The notes beneath the pieces are model-generated. The model did not search any database and was not told the DNA's origin. It was given only the letters and a program-made list of their open reading frames with translations. Shown in pieces: positions 36,141 to 46,059 of a stretch of 64,000 nucleotides of DNA. The stretch covers positions 496,001 to 560,000 of the forward strand of contig CALSLL010000002.1 of NCBI GenBank assembly GCA_943787185.1, written 5' to 3'. The DNA comes from UBA10349 sp003485905. GTDB taxonomy: Bacteria; Pseudomonadota; Gammaproteobacteria; Arenicellales; Arenicellaceae. The position numbers were made by a program, and so were the translations under genes. Position 1 is the first letter of the stretch. Every line of letters begins with the position of its first letter.

Positions 36141-37646
36141 ATGAGCGAATTTACTGTCTCTGCAAGATCAAAAGTAATTAAATTGAGTTTGATTGCGGGT
36201 GCAATAATTATTGGTTCTCAGATTAGCTCGGCGCAAACGTCGAACTCTGATACCGACCTGACCGCAAGCGACAGTAAGCCGAACATCCTATTGATAATTG
36301 GCGATGATATGGGTAACGAGGCTTTCTCTTGTTACGGTCTAAATGATAATCCAGCGAATACGCCTACGCTCGATAACCTATGCAATCAGGGTGTGCGATT
36401 CGATAACTTTTGGGCGCAGCCCGTATGTTCTCCGACAAGAGCAACGATGCTGACTGGCCGTTATGCATTTCGAACCGGCGTTGGGCGTCCGACTGGTGAT
36501 GATCCGAGAGTGATGGGTTATTGGCCAGAAAAACCCCCTAAACCAGAGGCTGCTCCACGAGAGCCGGTGCGTGGAGCCCTAGGCGGTCGACGTGGATTAC
36601 GCGGTGAGCCAAGTTATGGCTTACTGCTAAATGAATTTACCTTGCCCATGGCTTTCAAAGTAAATCCGCAGTTAGGCTATTCTACTGCCGCGATCGGTAA
36701 GTGGCATTTGGCGGATAAGCGTAATGGTTGGGAGCAGCATCCTAATCTTGTTGGCTTCGACCACTTTTCTGGCTTGGTAAGAGGTTTTCCTGACAGTTTT
36801 TTTACCTGGATAAAAACAGTTAACGGCGAGTGGTCTGGTGAAACTGGTTACATTCCGGATGATAAAACGGATGACGCCATTGATTGGATTGCGCAACAGG
36901 AAGATAACCCCTGGTTTCTTTGGATGGCCTATAATCTTGGCCATACACCTCTGCATCTCCCGCCCGAAAATCGCTGGCGCGGTGATTGGTCGCATATCGA
37001 TCCGCAAGCAGATCCAAGTGACAATCAGCTCGACTACTTTAATATGATGCTTGAGTCTCTTGATGTTGAAATAGAGCGCTTGCTTGATTCATTGTCACCA
37101 GAAGTGCGCGCCAATACCTATGTCATTTTTATGGGTGACAACGGTTCTGGTAATGGAACAATACGCCCGCCAGTGGTAAGTGGAAAGGCGAAGGGGACTA
37201 TTTACCAAGGCGGGGTGGCGGTACCATTGTTTGTTACCGGACCAGGTGTTGCAAATGGTTCGACAGATGCTTTGGTTAACTCAACTGATATATTCCAGAC
37301 CATCATGGATATGGCCGGTATTGATGCCAGTGAAACCGTGCCGGAAAATGTTGTCCACGATTCCGTAAGCTTTTTACCTTATTTATCCAATCCAACGTTG
37401 GAGTCAATTCGTGACTTTGCCTATGTAGATGTTTTTGGAGGCAACTTTGCTGGAATACCCGACTCGAGCTATGCGGTTCGAAATAAGACACACAAGTTGC
37501 TTCGGCATCAAGGCAATATTGAATTTTACGATTTGGTTGATGACCCTTGGGAATCAAATAACCTGCTTGAAGGTGAGCTAACTGTTGAGCAGCAGGCGCA
37601 GTATGATGCGTTACTTAAGAAGTTTACGGAATTGAGAGCCAGTTAA
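36141..37646 (+). CDS. Secreted type I sulfatase (arylsulfatase A-like)
   Basis: 501 residues from the ATG at 36141 (AGGAAA site); an upstream ATG at 36102 has no site. Signal peptide to about residue 31 (SSAQTS). Metal-binding IIGDDMG (D55, D56) and the C96-S-P-T-R100 formylglycine site in QPVCSPTRATMLTGR, followed by AIGKWHL and MGDNGSGNG. Cys-type sulfatases need Cys to formylglycine conversion by FGE or a radical-SAM anSME; neither is convincing in this window. It hydrolyses a sulfate ester, probably of a polysaccharide or small aryl sulfate. Followed by a strong terminator. Confidence 0.94.
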   Translation: MSEFTVSARSKVIKLSLIAGAIIIGSQISSAQTSNSDTDLTASDSKPNILLIIGDDMGNEAFSCYGLNDNPANTPTLDNLCNQGVRFDNFWAQPVCSPTRATMLTGRYAFRTGVGRPTGDDPRVMGYWPEKPPKPEAAPREPVRGALGGRRGLRGEPSYGLLLNEFTLPMAFKVNPQLGYSTAAIGKWHLADKRNGWEQHPNLVGFDHFSGLVRGFPDSFFTWIKTVNGEWSGETGYIPDDKTDDAIDWIAQQEDNPWFLWMAYNLGHTPLHLPPENRWRGDWSHIDPQADPSDNQLDYFNMMLESLDVEIERLLDSLSPEVRANTYVIFMGDNGSGNGTIRPPVVSGKAKGTIYQGGVAVPLFVTGPGVANGSTDALVNSTDIFQTIMDMAGIDASETVPENVVHDSVSFLPYLSNPTLESIRDFAYVDVFGGNFAGIPDSSYAVRNKTHKLLRHQGNIEFYDLVDDPWESNNLLEGELTVEQQAQYDALLKKFTELRAS

Positions 37647-37672
37647 GAAATAGCTTGGATGAAGATTTTAGG

Positions 37673-37701
37673 GCCCAGTGTGAAAGCACTGGGCTTTTTT
37701 T
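37673..37701 (+). terminator. Rho-independent terminator after sulfatase
   Basis: GCCCAGTG (37673-37680) and CACTGGGC (37687-37694) are perfect arms with loop TGAAAG, then TTTTTTT. A textbook terminator, 27 bases past the sulfatase stop. Confidence 0.9.
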
Positions 37702-37830
37702 ATTGTCACTCTATTTTGCGCGTGTTGAGCTGTATTTTGATCACGTGAGCGCGAAGTATTATTTGGTACTTGTATCTTCAGGCTTTCCAGTTAATCATGC
37801 CAAACGAAATAGTAGAGGAGATTTAGCTAG

Positions 37831-38220
37831 ATGATTGTTTATGGTGTTGCAATTCTGTCGGCCTGCGTGATCGTAGGTAAATTTCTTGGTGACTGGTTGG
37901 GGGTCGCGATTGGTGTCGAATCCAATGTCGGTGGAGTCGGAATTGCGATGCTTCTTTTAATCGCAATATGTCATCGATTTGATTCATTCAAAAAGGGTTT
38001 TGGAGATACTGCGCTAGGTATTTCCTTTTGGAGCGCGATGTACATTCCAATTGTCGTGGCAATGGCGGCCAAGCAGAATGTGTTGGCGGCGCTGACCGGG
38101 GGGCCAGTTGCATTGGCCGCAGGTTTGTTGGCCGTATTGGCGAGCCTTGCGCTGTTGCCAATACTAAGCGGGCGTGTTGAAAATGACGACCGCAAACCTA
38201 CTACCGAGGGTCAGGAGTAA
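37831..38220 (+). CDS. madL: Malonate transporter subunit MadL
   Basis: 129 residues with four hydrophobic segments. MIVYGVAILSACVIVGKFLGDWLG and SNVGGVGIAMLLLI are diagnostic of MadL. MadL and MadM together import malonate with sodium in malonate-decarboxylating bacteria. No malonate decarboxylase genes are in the window. AGGAG lies 10-15 bases upstream of the ATG. Two bases before madM, clearly one operon. Confidence 0.9.
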   Translation: MIVYGVAILSACVIVGKFLGDWLGVAIGVESNVGGVGIAMLLLIAICHRFDSFKKGFGDTALGISFWSAMYIPIVVAMAAKQNVLAALTGGPVALAAGLLAVLASLALLPILSGRVENDDRKPTTEGQE

Positions 38221-38222
38221 AA

Positions 38223-38987
38223 ATGGCTGATCTAATTAGTGATGTGTTAGTAAAAAATAGTCTGATTTTTGCAATGTTCATTGTGGGCTTCGTCACCTGG
38301 GTTTCTTATTTGCTATCTAAGCGTTTGTCCAACGGCCGAATTCATGGGTCGGCGCTTGCAATAGTGGCAGGGCTACTTTTGGCTTATATGGGTGGCGTGG
38401 CAACCGGCGGCACACAAGGATTGGCTGATATTGAGATATTTGCGGGTATCGGTGTTTTGGGTGGGGCAATGTTTCGTGATTTTGCACTCGTCGCCACATC
38501 TTTCGGTATTCATTTGGACGAAGTGAAACGTTCAGGTATTCGCGGGGGCTTAGCCGTAATAATTGGTGTGGTTCTATCCTTTGTTGTGGGCGCCGTTGTC
38601 GCATTGGCTTTTGGATATACTGATCCAGTGGATATAAGCACCATCGGTGCGGGAGCTGCCACTTATATCGTTGGGCCGGTTACTGGTGCCGCATTAGGTG
38701 CAGGGTCAGATATTATTGCCCTAAGTATTGCGGCGGGTTTGGTCAAGTCTATTTTGGTAATGACCACAACACCCTTAGTAGCAAAACGTATAGGCTTGAA
38801 TAATCCGCAATCAGCAATGGTGTTTGGTGGGTTGATGGGGACTACTAGCGGAGTTGCTGGTGGTTTGGCCGCTACTGATCCAAAATTGGTCCCTTATGGA
38901 GCAATGACCGCAACTTTTTATACGGGTGTTGGTTGCCTATTAGCGCCTTCGATATTATTTTTCGCGGTTAAATATTTGGTGGGTTAG
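38223..38987 (+). CDS. madM: Malonate transporter subunit MadM
   Basis: 254 residues and about eight helices. NGRIHGSALAIVAGLLLAYMGG, LADIEIFAGIGVLGGAMFRDFALVATSFG and AMVFGGLMGTTSGVAGGLAATDPKLVPYGAM match MadM. GGAG lies seven bases ahead of the ATG. Partner of MadL in malonate uptake. The absence of decarboxylase genes nearby leaves open a related short dicarboxylate. Confidence 0.9.
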   Translation: MADLISDVLVKNSLIFAMFIVGFVTWVSYLLSKRLSNGRIHGSALAIVAGLLLAYMGGVATGGTQGLADIEIFAGIGVLGGAMFRDFALVATSFGIHLDEVKRSGIRGGLAVIIGVVLSFVVGAVVALAFGYTDPVDISTIGAGAATYIVGPVTGAALGAGSDIIALSIAAGLVKSILVMTTTPLVAKRIGLNNPQSAMVFGGLMGTTSGVAGGLAATDPKLVPYGAMTATFYTGVGCLLAPSILFFAVKYLVG

Positions 38988-39170
38988 TGTTAGTAATATA
39001 CAGCCTAAGTACTTCCGTCTGTCATTCATAAATATTCCTCTATTTATCTTGCGTAAGTATTTCGCCCCTTATGGACGATTTGGTTTACAGGCAATATTTA
39101 TAGCACTGCGTATATTGGTAGATAAATTAAATGGTCCATTTGATGCTAATCGCATGATGAAAGACGCTAT

Positions 39171-39818
39171 ATGAGTTTTGTAATTGCCGCCTTTACCTTT
39201 GGGCTTGCAGCGGGACTAAATCCCGGGCCGTTGGGTGTCTTTGTTATTCATCAAACCTTGGCCAAAGGTTATCGAAGTGGGGTGCTGGCTAGTTTAATAC
39301 CATTCTTAACCGATCTTCCGATCGGGTTGTTAGTCGTCTTATTGACTTTACAGCTCGGGGAGACTCCGTGGTTTGTTGTATCAATATCTGCGATTGGATC
39401 TATTTACCTAGCCTGGATGGCTTACAGAATATTTAATTCCCCGGACAGTATTGACCCAAGTAAGCCTGAATTTAACGCCGATGATTCTGTAAGGGAGGCA
39501 GATACAAAGCCAGCGCCTGTAGGTATTCTCGATTGGCAAACCGGCTTAAAAATGAATTTTTTAAACCCGGTGCCCTATATTTTTTGGGGTACCGTAGGTG
39601 GTGTTTATATTATAAAAGGTACGGTTCTGGAAGCCGGTATCTTTATTTTATGTATGCTGCTGACCTTGAGTTCTACGAAATTTATAGTAGCGGTATTGAT
39701 CAGGTTTTTGGGTCAACGATTTAGTCCACGAGTATATTCAGGAATTCTACGTTCCTTGTCATTACCAATGTTGCTATATAGCGGTAGGTTAATGTACTCA
39801 GCTATTATCTCAATTTAG
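39171..39818 (+). CDS. LysE/RhtB-type exporter
   Basis: 215 residues with about six helices. AFTFGLAAGLNPGPLGVFVIHQTLAKGYRSGVLASL is the LysE N-terminal signature (GxxPGP), and MNFLNPVPYIFWGTVGG the second half. The family exports amino acids or similar small metabolites. Substrate unknown. No ribosome site is obvious. Lies just left of the broken LysR gene, which may once have regulated it. Confidence 0.87.
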   Translation: MSFVIAAFTFGLAAGLNPGPLGVFVIHQTLAKGYRSGVLASLIPFLTDLPIGLLVVLLTLQLGETPWFVVSISAIGSIYLAWMAYRIFNSPDSIDPSKPEFNADDSVREADTKPAPVGILDWQTGLKMNFLNPVPYIFWGTVGGVYIIKGTVLEAGIFILCMLLTLSSTKFIVAVLIRFLGQRFSPRVYSGILRSLSLPMLLYSGRLMYSAIISI

Positions 39819-40035
39819 TTTGGCGGTCTCGGTCATTCGAATATAGGGACTATGTTTTGTCACGTACTGACGACTAGGTGGTTATCAAAGCTTTCTGGTT
39901 CCCTGCTCCCCAATTACTAAAAACGGGTTTAGTACAGCAGTTTGTAAAATATACTTGCAATTTTTCCTTTATCGTTAAATTTTACTTAACCATGAGCTTG
40001 CTCTATTCTTAAAAAAAACAAGATTTGAGATATGC

Positions 40036-40964
40036 ATGGAAATTAGACAATTAAGATATTTTATTGCCGCAGTCGAAGCCGGTAATTTGCGTAGAGCCGC
40101 CGAAAATATTCATATTAGCCATCCGGCTCTTAGCATGAGTTTGAAAAACCTTGAAAAAGATTTAGGTGTTACTCTGCTTGATAGAAGTCGCCGGGGTGTG
40201 CGAATGACATTTGCCGGCGAGCAATTCCTAAAATCTGCACACTCCCTGTTACGTCAAATAGATGACCTCCGAGCCTCTCTATTAGGCGACGTTGGAGTCC
40301 TAGCGGAAACGTTCGGCTTGGCCTTCCTTACGGTCTAAATGCCGCTTTGGCGACCTATTTGTTTACATCATTAACTGAGCGCTACCCGGGAATAAATCTT
40401 GAAATTGAAGAGGGCAATAGCACAAGTCTAGAACACTTGTTTGATAATGAAATGCTGCACTTAATGATCAATTATGATTATGTTGAAAAGATGGACCAGA
40501 AGTGCGAACAGCTTTACGTTGAGCAGCTTTTTCTTGTGAGCGCATACGATTCAGTACTAGATAGTGGTGAGGAAATTGAATTAAAAGACTTAGGTGAAAC
40601 TCCCATTGTGTGCAGTCCAGGAACGAACTCAATGCGTACTACACTGGATAAGTATGCATTTGACAATAAGTTACGATTTAACTTTTTGTCAGACTTTCAA
40701 TCGGCGCATGCGAGTATAAAGATAGCAGAGGCTGGTTTAGCGAAAACTATATCTCCCTGGGACGACATTTATAGCCATGTGGCTAATAAACGAATTACTG
40801 CCCGAAAAATCGTAAACCCATCAGTTGAGCGAAAAGTTTGTCTGATTTCGTCATTACGCAGTGCGCCATCTTTCGCAACGACCGCAATAGTTGGAGTGAT
40901 TAAGGAAGCGATTGATGATGCCCCACGCGAGGATAAATTGCGGGGCGAACCAGTATTAAATTAA
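40036..40964 (+). pseudogene. LysR-family regulator gene with a frameshift
   Basis: From the ATG at 40036 a normal LysR DNA-binding domain is read: MEIRQLRYFIAAVEAGNLRRAAENIHISHPALSMSLKNLE (helix-turn-helix about 15-38). Around 40305-40315 the frame breaks, and the first frame stops at 40338. The effector domain continues in the frame one base back: RLGLPYGLNAALATYLF, EIEEGNSTSLE, TPIVCSPGTNSM, SPWDDIY, to 40964. The join matches a loss of one base near ACGTTCGGC. There is no slippery heptamer, so programmed frameshifting is unlikely. Without correction the product lacks a sensor domain. Confidence 0.85.
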
Positions 40965-41167
40965 CTAGCGAGCACATCTGCTAGTTGATGGTGATGAGAT
41001 GGTAAATATAATTTATCATTTCGGTAAAAATAATTGTTTAATGTTTACCGGAAAGCGATCTGTGATCATTGCTATAACGCAGTGTTCGTGAAATTATCCC
41101 TAGTCAGCGATTTAAAATATTTTGAGTCGTTAAGTAATTGAGTTTAGAGTTAATAGAGGAGAGTTAA

Positions 41168-43561
41168 ATGTATATTTTCAAACGCTTAGCAGCGGTCGTT
41201 CCGTTTTTATGTGCGATGACTATTTCTGCACCTGCATTTGCGCAGTTGGAAGAAATAATCGTGACCGCACAAAAACGTGAGGAGTCTTTACAAGATGTTC
41301 CAATTACGATTAGTGCAATGACAGGAGATCAGTTTGATACGTGGGATGTTTTCCGGTCGGATGATCTTGAGAAAGTATTTGCCAATATAGGTCAGAATAG
41401 AAATTCAGCTGCGATATCAGGTTTTGCCATTCGTGGGGTAGGTACCGATAATGTGCATTTGTCCGGTCAGCAATCTGTCGGGATGTATATTGATGATGTG
41501 TCAATGGTGTCTCCATTTGTTGGGACTATTGGTGTATTTGATATTGAGCGTGTGGAAGTGCTGCGTGGCCCACAGAATACTTTATACGGGCGTAATACTA
41601 CTGGAGGGGCGGTTTCTTGGCATACTAGAAAGGCCACTCCGGGCGAAGGTACTAGCGGCTACGGACGATTACGTGTCGGTAACGGTGGTCTGACGCGTGT
41701 TGAAGGTGCCGTGGGATTTGATTTCAACGAACAGTTTGCTGCGCGCGTATCCGTTATGAGTGATTCGTTCGATGGTGTTTGGACAAACGTTCTTAATGGT
41801 GAGAGCACCGGGAATGCGTATGATCGAACTGGCGCTAGAGTTAATTTGGTGTGGGATAACGGTGAATCGACTAGCGTTGGTTTTACGTTATCGACCGGTC
41901 GTTCAGACGGAGAAGATGTAGCGTATAAGGCATCTGGGAACCGACTTGCAAACGGTCAGTTTGATCCAAACCGTTTTAATCGAACTGCAGATAATTATTC
42001 TGGGCGAGACAACTTTTACGTGCGGGCTACCGCTGCGAATGTTGCTTCTTTCCCATATTTGCAGGACCAGTTTAATCGCGGCACGGGCATGGTTATAGTC
42101 AATCCTGACCCTGCTGCCGGTGCATTTAACCGGCTTATTAACTATTCTACTGAAGACGGTTTTACCTATCAGGATCCGGAAGACGATTTTGAAACAAAGT
42201 GGGATGGTGTTCGTTTGAACATAAACCATTCTTTTACAGGGATGGATTTGACCTCTTTAACCTCGTATGACAATACCTATGCGAATGAGCGAAATGGTGG
42301 TGAGCTGACGGGGTTTTCTCCAATGCGAGAAGGAGATTGGAGAGTTTGGCAACAGGAGTTTCGTTTAACTTCTACTACAGAGGGCCCTGTACGGTGGTTG
42401 ACCGGTCTGTATTTTACGTCGTCTGAATCAGAGGAAGACACATGGGTAGCAAATGTTGGTGCTGCCGGTGGTATGGGCGTGGCGCCGGGTATTGATATCA
42501 ATAGTACCTATAAAGCTTGGTCTGCATATGCTCAGGCAGATTGGGCGGCAAGCGAACAACTTACCTTTACTTTAGGCCTTAGATATACCGATGATCGTTT
42601 ATCAGCTGATAATGAGAATTGGGTTAGAACTGTGTGTGGATTTACTCCATCAGATACTGGTCAATCGGCTTGGACTCGAGATTTTCGTGCAGCTGGTTGT
42701 CCCGGGCAAACTCCTGGTCGCGTAACTGGAAATACTGATTCACCTGTTCAGGAACTCTCTCAATGGGGTGGAAAGCTTGGCGCAAACTATCTTTTTGGTG
42801 ATGCTTCCATGGCCTTCGCAAGCTATTCAGAAGGGTTTAAAGGTGGGGCTTATGATAATCGAGCGCTTTCAACCGGGGATGATCCAATTGGTCCGGAATT
42901 TATGAAAGCTTATGAAGTAGGTTACAAAGGTGAATTTGTCGACAATACGTTGCAAGTAAATGCCGCCGCATACTTTTATGAATGGGAAGACCTACAATTG
43001 TTCGAAAGTTATGGTGGCATACCTGCCTTGGTTAACGTCCCAGGCGTTGAAATTAAGGGAATTGAAATTGAAGCTAAATGGGCTCCAAATGAAAAATGGT
43101 ATTTTCAAGGAGCCTTGGGTACCGCTGATACTGAAGTAGTGGATACAACGGGATTGAATCCAGCGTCTGCGGCAACACCGGGCAAAGAAATCACCAATAC
43201 TCCCGAGCTGACTTATAACGTGATGGGGGTATATACCATACCGCTTGGTAATGGCGAGCTTTCGTTAATGATGAAGTACCGTTACGAAGCACCGTATTTT
43301 TATTCATTTGTTCAGAATGCCGGTGGTTATGACGAGTCTACTAGCAATGGCTATCTGGATGCCCGGGCTGGTTATGTCTTCGGGGATGATCGTCAGTATG
43401 AGATTGCTCTCTGGGGTAATAATCTGACCGAGACGTTTGCATGTGGTGGCGTCGGTTACGGTGCAGGTGCAGGTGGAAACTTGAATTTTGGCTGTAATGC
43501 TAAATCCTTGGGCGAAGCGATGTATGGCATGACCTTTCAGGCGAAATTCGGCGAAAATTAG
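41168..43561 (+). CDS. TonB-dependent receptor
   Basis: 797 residues, complete. Signal peptide ends APAFAQ, TonB box LEEIIVTAQKREE, plug with QDVPITISAMTGDQFD, FAIRGVGTDNVHLSGQQSVGMYIDDVS and VLRGPQNTLYGRNTTGGAV, then a 22-strand type barrel and the C-terminal aromatic strand ending MTFQAKFGEN (an odd N-terminal to C-terminal length for siderophore receptors, but usual for the large orphan group). Outer-membrane importer for a large or scarce nutrient. RBS AGAGGAG. Two cysteine pairs in extracellular-loop regions (VCGFTPS, AGCPGQ). Followed by a strong terminator. Confidence 0.95.
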   Translation: MYIFKRLAAVVPFLCAMTISAPAFAQLEEIIVTAQKREESLQDVPITISAMTGDQFDTWDVFRSDDLEKVFANIGQNRNSAAISGFAIRGVGTDNVHLSGQQSVGMYIDDVSMVSPFVGTIGVFDIERVEVLRGPQNTLYGRNTTGGAVSWHTRKATPGEGTSGYGRLRVGNGGLTRVEGAVGFDFNEQFAARVSVMSDSFDGVWTNVLNGESTGNAYDRTGARVNLVWDNGESTSVGFTLSTGRSDGEDVAYKASGNRLANGQFDPNRFNRTADNYSGRDNFYVRATAANVASFPYLQDQFNRGTGMVIVNPDPAAGAFNRLINYSTEDGFTYQDPEDDFETKWDGVRLNINHSFTGMDLTSLTSYDNTYANERNGGELTGFSPMREGDWRVWQQEFRLTSTTEGPVRWLTGLYFTSSESEEDTWVANVGAAGGMGVAPGIDINSTYKAWSAYAQADWAASEQLTFTLGLRYTDDRLSADNENWVRTVCGFTPSDTGQSAWTRDFRAAGCPGQTPGRVTGNTDSPVQELSQWGGKLGANYLFGDASMAFASYSEGFKGGAYDNRALSTGDDPIGPEFMKAYEVGYKGEFVDNTLQVNAAAYFYEWEDLQLFESYGGIPALVNVPGVEIKGIEIEAKWAPNEKWYFQGALGTADTEVVDTTGLNPASAATPGKEITNTPELTYNVMGVYTIPLGNGELSLMMKYRYEAPYFYSFVQNAGGYDESTSNGYLDARAGYVFGDDRQYEIALWGNNLTETFACGGVGYGAGAGGNLNFGCNAKSLGEAMYGMTFQAKFGEN

Positions 43562-43602
43562 CCGAGTTCTCTATAGATCAGTTTCTACTGATCAAACTAT
43601 CT

Positions 43603-43638
43603 AACGCCTCGGCATTTTGTGCCGGGGCGTTTTTTTTG
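43603..43638 (+). terminator. Rho-independent terminator after TonB receptor
   Basis: AACGCCTCGGCA (43603-43614) pairs with TGCCGGGGCGTT (43620-43631), loop TTTTG, one T-G wobble, then a run of T. Strong plus-strand terminator 42 bases past the receptor stop. Confidence 0.9.
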
Positions 43639-43647
43639 GAGAGAAAA

Positions 43648-43779
43648 ATGACGGTCAAATTTGCTCGTGCAGATACGAATAGGGACAGTCGATTAGGTAT
43701 TCTATCCTCCGGCGTAAATGATCTTGATTTCCTGCTTCAAAGCCAGGACGGTCTCCATAGTTTGATCGATGATCGATAA
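43648..43779 (+). pseudogene. Short ORF resembling the N-terminus of an FAH-family protein (probable remnant)
   Basis: 43 residues, ATG at 43648 with GGAGAG seven bases upstream, better than many sites here. The peptide MTVKFARADTNRDSRLGILS and DLDFLLQSQDGLHSLI resembles the N-terminal lobe of fumarylacetoacetate hydrolase-family proteins, which start M-K-x-x-x-F and continue R-x-G-x-x. There is no continuation in any frame, so a deletion remnant or a small protein of its own is possible. Low certainty. The 174 bases after it are AT-rich, with an inverted repeat GTTATA/TATAAC (43795-43814). Confidence 0.35.
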
Positions 43780-43953
43780 AATTTATATAAACTTGTTATA
43801 AACGATTATATAACGTATAAATTGAATCAACTTGAGCGTATTTACCGTACGGTTCACGCGCACGCAAGGTCAGGATTTCATCATTCCTACGACTTCAGCT
43901 TGCAATGTTTTGTCAATTTGAAATGCATATCCCCAAACCTAAAATGAGCTTAG

Positions 43954-46008
43954 ATGACTGATGCTTTCTTAGAAGGATTCTTGCTGGTACTGCAATGGCC
44001 AACCTTGGGTTTTTTATTTCTCGGTGTATTGTTTGGTATTTTTCTTGGGGTGATCCCGGGACTGGGAACAATAATAGGGCTGGTTATATTACTACCGTTC
44101 ACGTTTGGCATGGAGCCAGTGTCGGCTTTTGCCCTACTACTCGGTATGTACGCGGTCACCTCTACTAGCGATACAATCGCATCGGTAATGCTGGGCGTCC
44201 CCGGCACGTCAGCGTCGCAGGCGACTATATTGGATGGTTATCCGATGGCGCAAAATGGGCAGGCTGCGCGCGCATTAGGGGCTGCATTTACCACCTCGGC
44301 ATTTGGCGGTGTGTTTGGTGCATTGATGTTGGCTATATCGCTGCCTTTAATTCGGCCAATAATTCAATCATTTGGTTCTCCAGAAATATTCATGCTGGGC
44401 GTTCTGGGGCTGACCATGGTGGGTTCATTAAGTGGTGGGTCAGTGCTTAAGGGCTTGTCAGTTGCAAGTTTGGGCTTGTTGATGTCTACGGTAGGTTACT
44501 CAGATTCCGGCGCCATTCCAAGATACTATTTTGAAATAGACTACCTTATCGATGGCTTGCCACTTATTCCAGTGGTGTTGGGCTTATTCGCGCTACCCGA
44601 GCTACTGGAGCTCGCGATTCGGGATAGATCTATATCTAGCGTTAATCAAGAACAGGTAGAAGGCGGGGCTATTTTGGATGGGGTTAAAGATGTGGTAGCG
44701 CATTGGTGGCTAGCCGTGCGCTGCGCAACCATTGGTACCTATATTGGTATATTACCGGGATTGGGTGCGTCTATCGTCGATTGGCTTGCTTATGGACATG
44801 CTGTACAAACCGCAAAAGAAAAATCACGATTTGGGCATGGAGATGTTCGTGGCGTCATAGCCCCTGAAGCCGCAAACAATGCTACACGTGGTGGATCGTT
44901 ATTGCCTACCGTAGCGTTTGGAGTACCGGGTAGTTTGGGGGCAGCGATATTGTTGGGTGCACTATTGATTGTCGGCTTAAAGCCCGGCCCGGAAATGCTT
45001 ACCACGCAATTAAGCACCACATTTAGCATGGTTTGGTCTATTGCAATTGCGAATATTTTTGCAACTATCTTGTTACTTTTGAGTGTTCGACATATTGCGA
45101 AATTGGCTTTTCTACCGGGCCATATGATTGTACCGGCAATTATCATGTTTGTGTTTATGGGGGCGTGGCTTGGTGGTGGTGATCTGGGCGATTGGGTGGT
45201 CTGCTTGATCATGGGTGTGGTTGGGTTTGTGATGAAGCGTGGTGATTGGCCTAGGCCTCCGCTGGTCTTGGCGCTGGTTCTGGGTAGTATTCTGGAAAAT
45301 GCCTATCTTTTGACTAATCGTATATACGATGGATATGAATGGATGCAGCGGCCAATTGTTATAGTGATTGGCGTGACTATACTGATCACACTGATATTGG
45401 TGGTGCGAGGTATTATTGTTCGAAAGCGCGAACAAAAGCTTGTGGGAGGTACTGACAAGCGCAACGCAATCAATAGCACTGAATCAATTGTTGGCGCTTC
45501 CGTCTTTTCTGTTCCTTATTCAATTATTATGCTTTTTCTATTTAGTGGAGCAGCGTGGGTAGCTAAGGATTGGCCAAATTCAGTCAAACAGTTTCCGCTG
45601 CTATTAAGTTATTGCGGCATAGCATGCACATTTTTTATTGTTGTAAATGATTCCCGAGCTTTGCGTACGCTAGCATTAGCGGGGAAGGGTTGGGGAGCTA
45701 CCATCCGCCATGCAGCTGAAGAGGCGTTATTATTAAAGGCGATGCAGTTTTTTCTATACTTGGTCGTTATGCTGCTACTGATGCTAATCGTGGGACAAAA
45801 AATAGCCTTACCGGTGTTTATTGCTGCATACCTGAGTAGATGGGGCGGTTATGTTAGGAAAACTTGTTTTATTTATGCGCTATCGGCATGGGTTTTTATG
45901 ATCGCTTTTTACGATCGAGTCATGCACATGTTTTGGTACCCGTCCTGGTTGAGTGAAAATCTACCCGCATATTTACCTGAAGGATTACCAACCTGGTTAT
46001 TTATTTAG
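43954..46008 (+). CDS. Fused TctA-TctB tripartite tricarboxylate transporter permease
   Basis: 684 residues. Residues 1 to about 500 are TctA, the large permease: LFGIFLGVIPGLGTIIGLVILLPFTFGM, VMLGVPGTSASQATILDG, PEAANNATRGGSLLPTVAFGVPGS (family signature) and RPPLVLALVLGSILENAYLL. Residues about 510-684 contain four helices of the TctB type (SIIMLFLFSGAAWVAKDWP, LLLSYCGIACTFFIV, FFLYLVVMLLLMLIVGQKIALPVFI). TctA and TctB are normally separate proteins; I judge this to be a fusion. Imports a carboxylate with the binding protein at 46890. No clear ribosome site. Confidence 0.88.
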   Translation: MTDAFLEGFLLVLQWPTLGFLFLGVLFGIFLGVIPGLGTIIGLVILLPFTFGMEPVSAFALLLGMYAVTSTSDTIASVMLGVPGTSASQATILDGYPMAQNGQAARALGAAFTTSAFGGVFGALMLAISLPLIRPIIQSFGSPEIFMLGVLGLTMVGSLSGGSVLKGLSVASLGLLMSTVGYSDSGAIPRYYFEIDYLIDGLPLIPVVLGLFALPELLELAIRDRSISSVNQEQVEGGAILDGVKDVVAHWWLAVRCATIGTYIGILPGLGASIVDWLAYGHAVQTAKEKSRFGHGDVRGVIAPEAANNATRGGSLLPTVAFGVPGSLGAAILLGALLIVGLKPGPEMLTTQLSTTFSMVWSIAIANIFATILLLLSVRHIAKLAFLPGHMIVPAIIMFVFMGAWLGGGDLGDWVVCLIMGVVGFVMKRGDWPRPPLVLALVLGSILENAYLLTNRIYDGYEWMQRPIVIVIGVTILITLILVVRGIIVRKREQKLVGGTDKRNAINSTESIVGASVFSVPYSIIMLFLFSGAAWVAKDWPNSVKQFPLLLSYCGIACTFFIVVNDSRALRTLALAGKGWGATIRHAAEEALLLKAMQFFLYLVVMLLLMLIVGQKIALPVFIAAYLSRWGGYVRKTCFIYALSAWVFMIAFYDRVMHMFWYPSWLSENLPAYLPEGLPTWLFI

Positions 46009-46059
46009 TTGTTATTTTTTCGAGAATTCTAAAAAGAACGATAGAAGGAGAGTATTGGT

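Noticed and set aside
40290..40345. Programmed -1 ribosomal frameshift in the LysR gene
   Set aside because: The direction fits -1, but no X-XXY-YYZ slippery heptamer is in register and LysR genes are not known to use frameshifting; a one-base loss is simpler.
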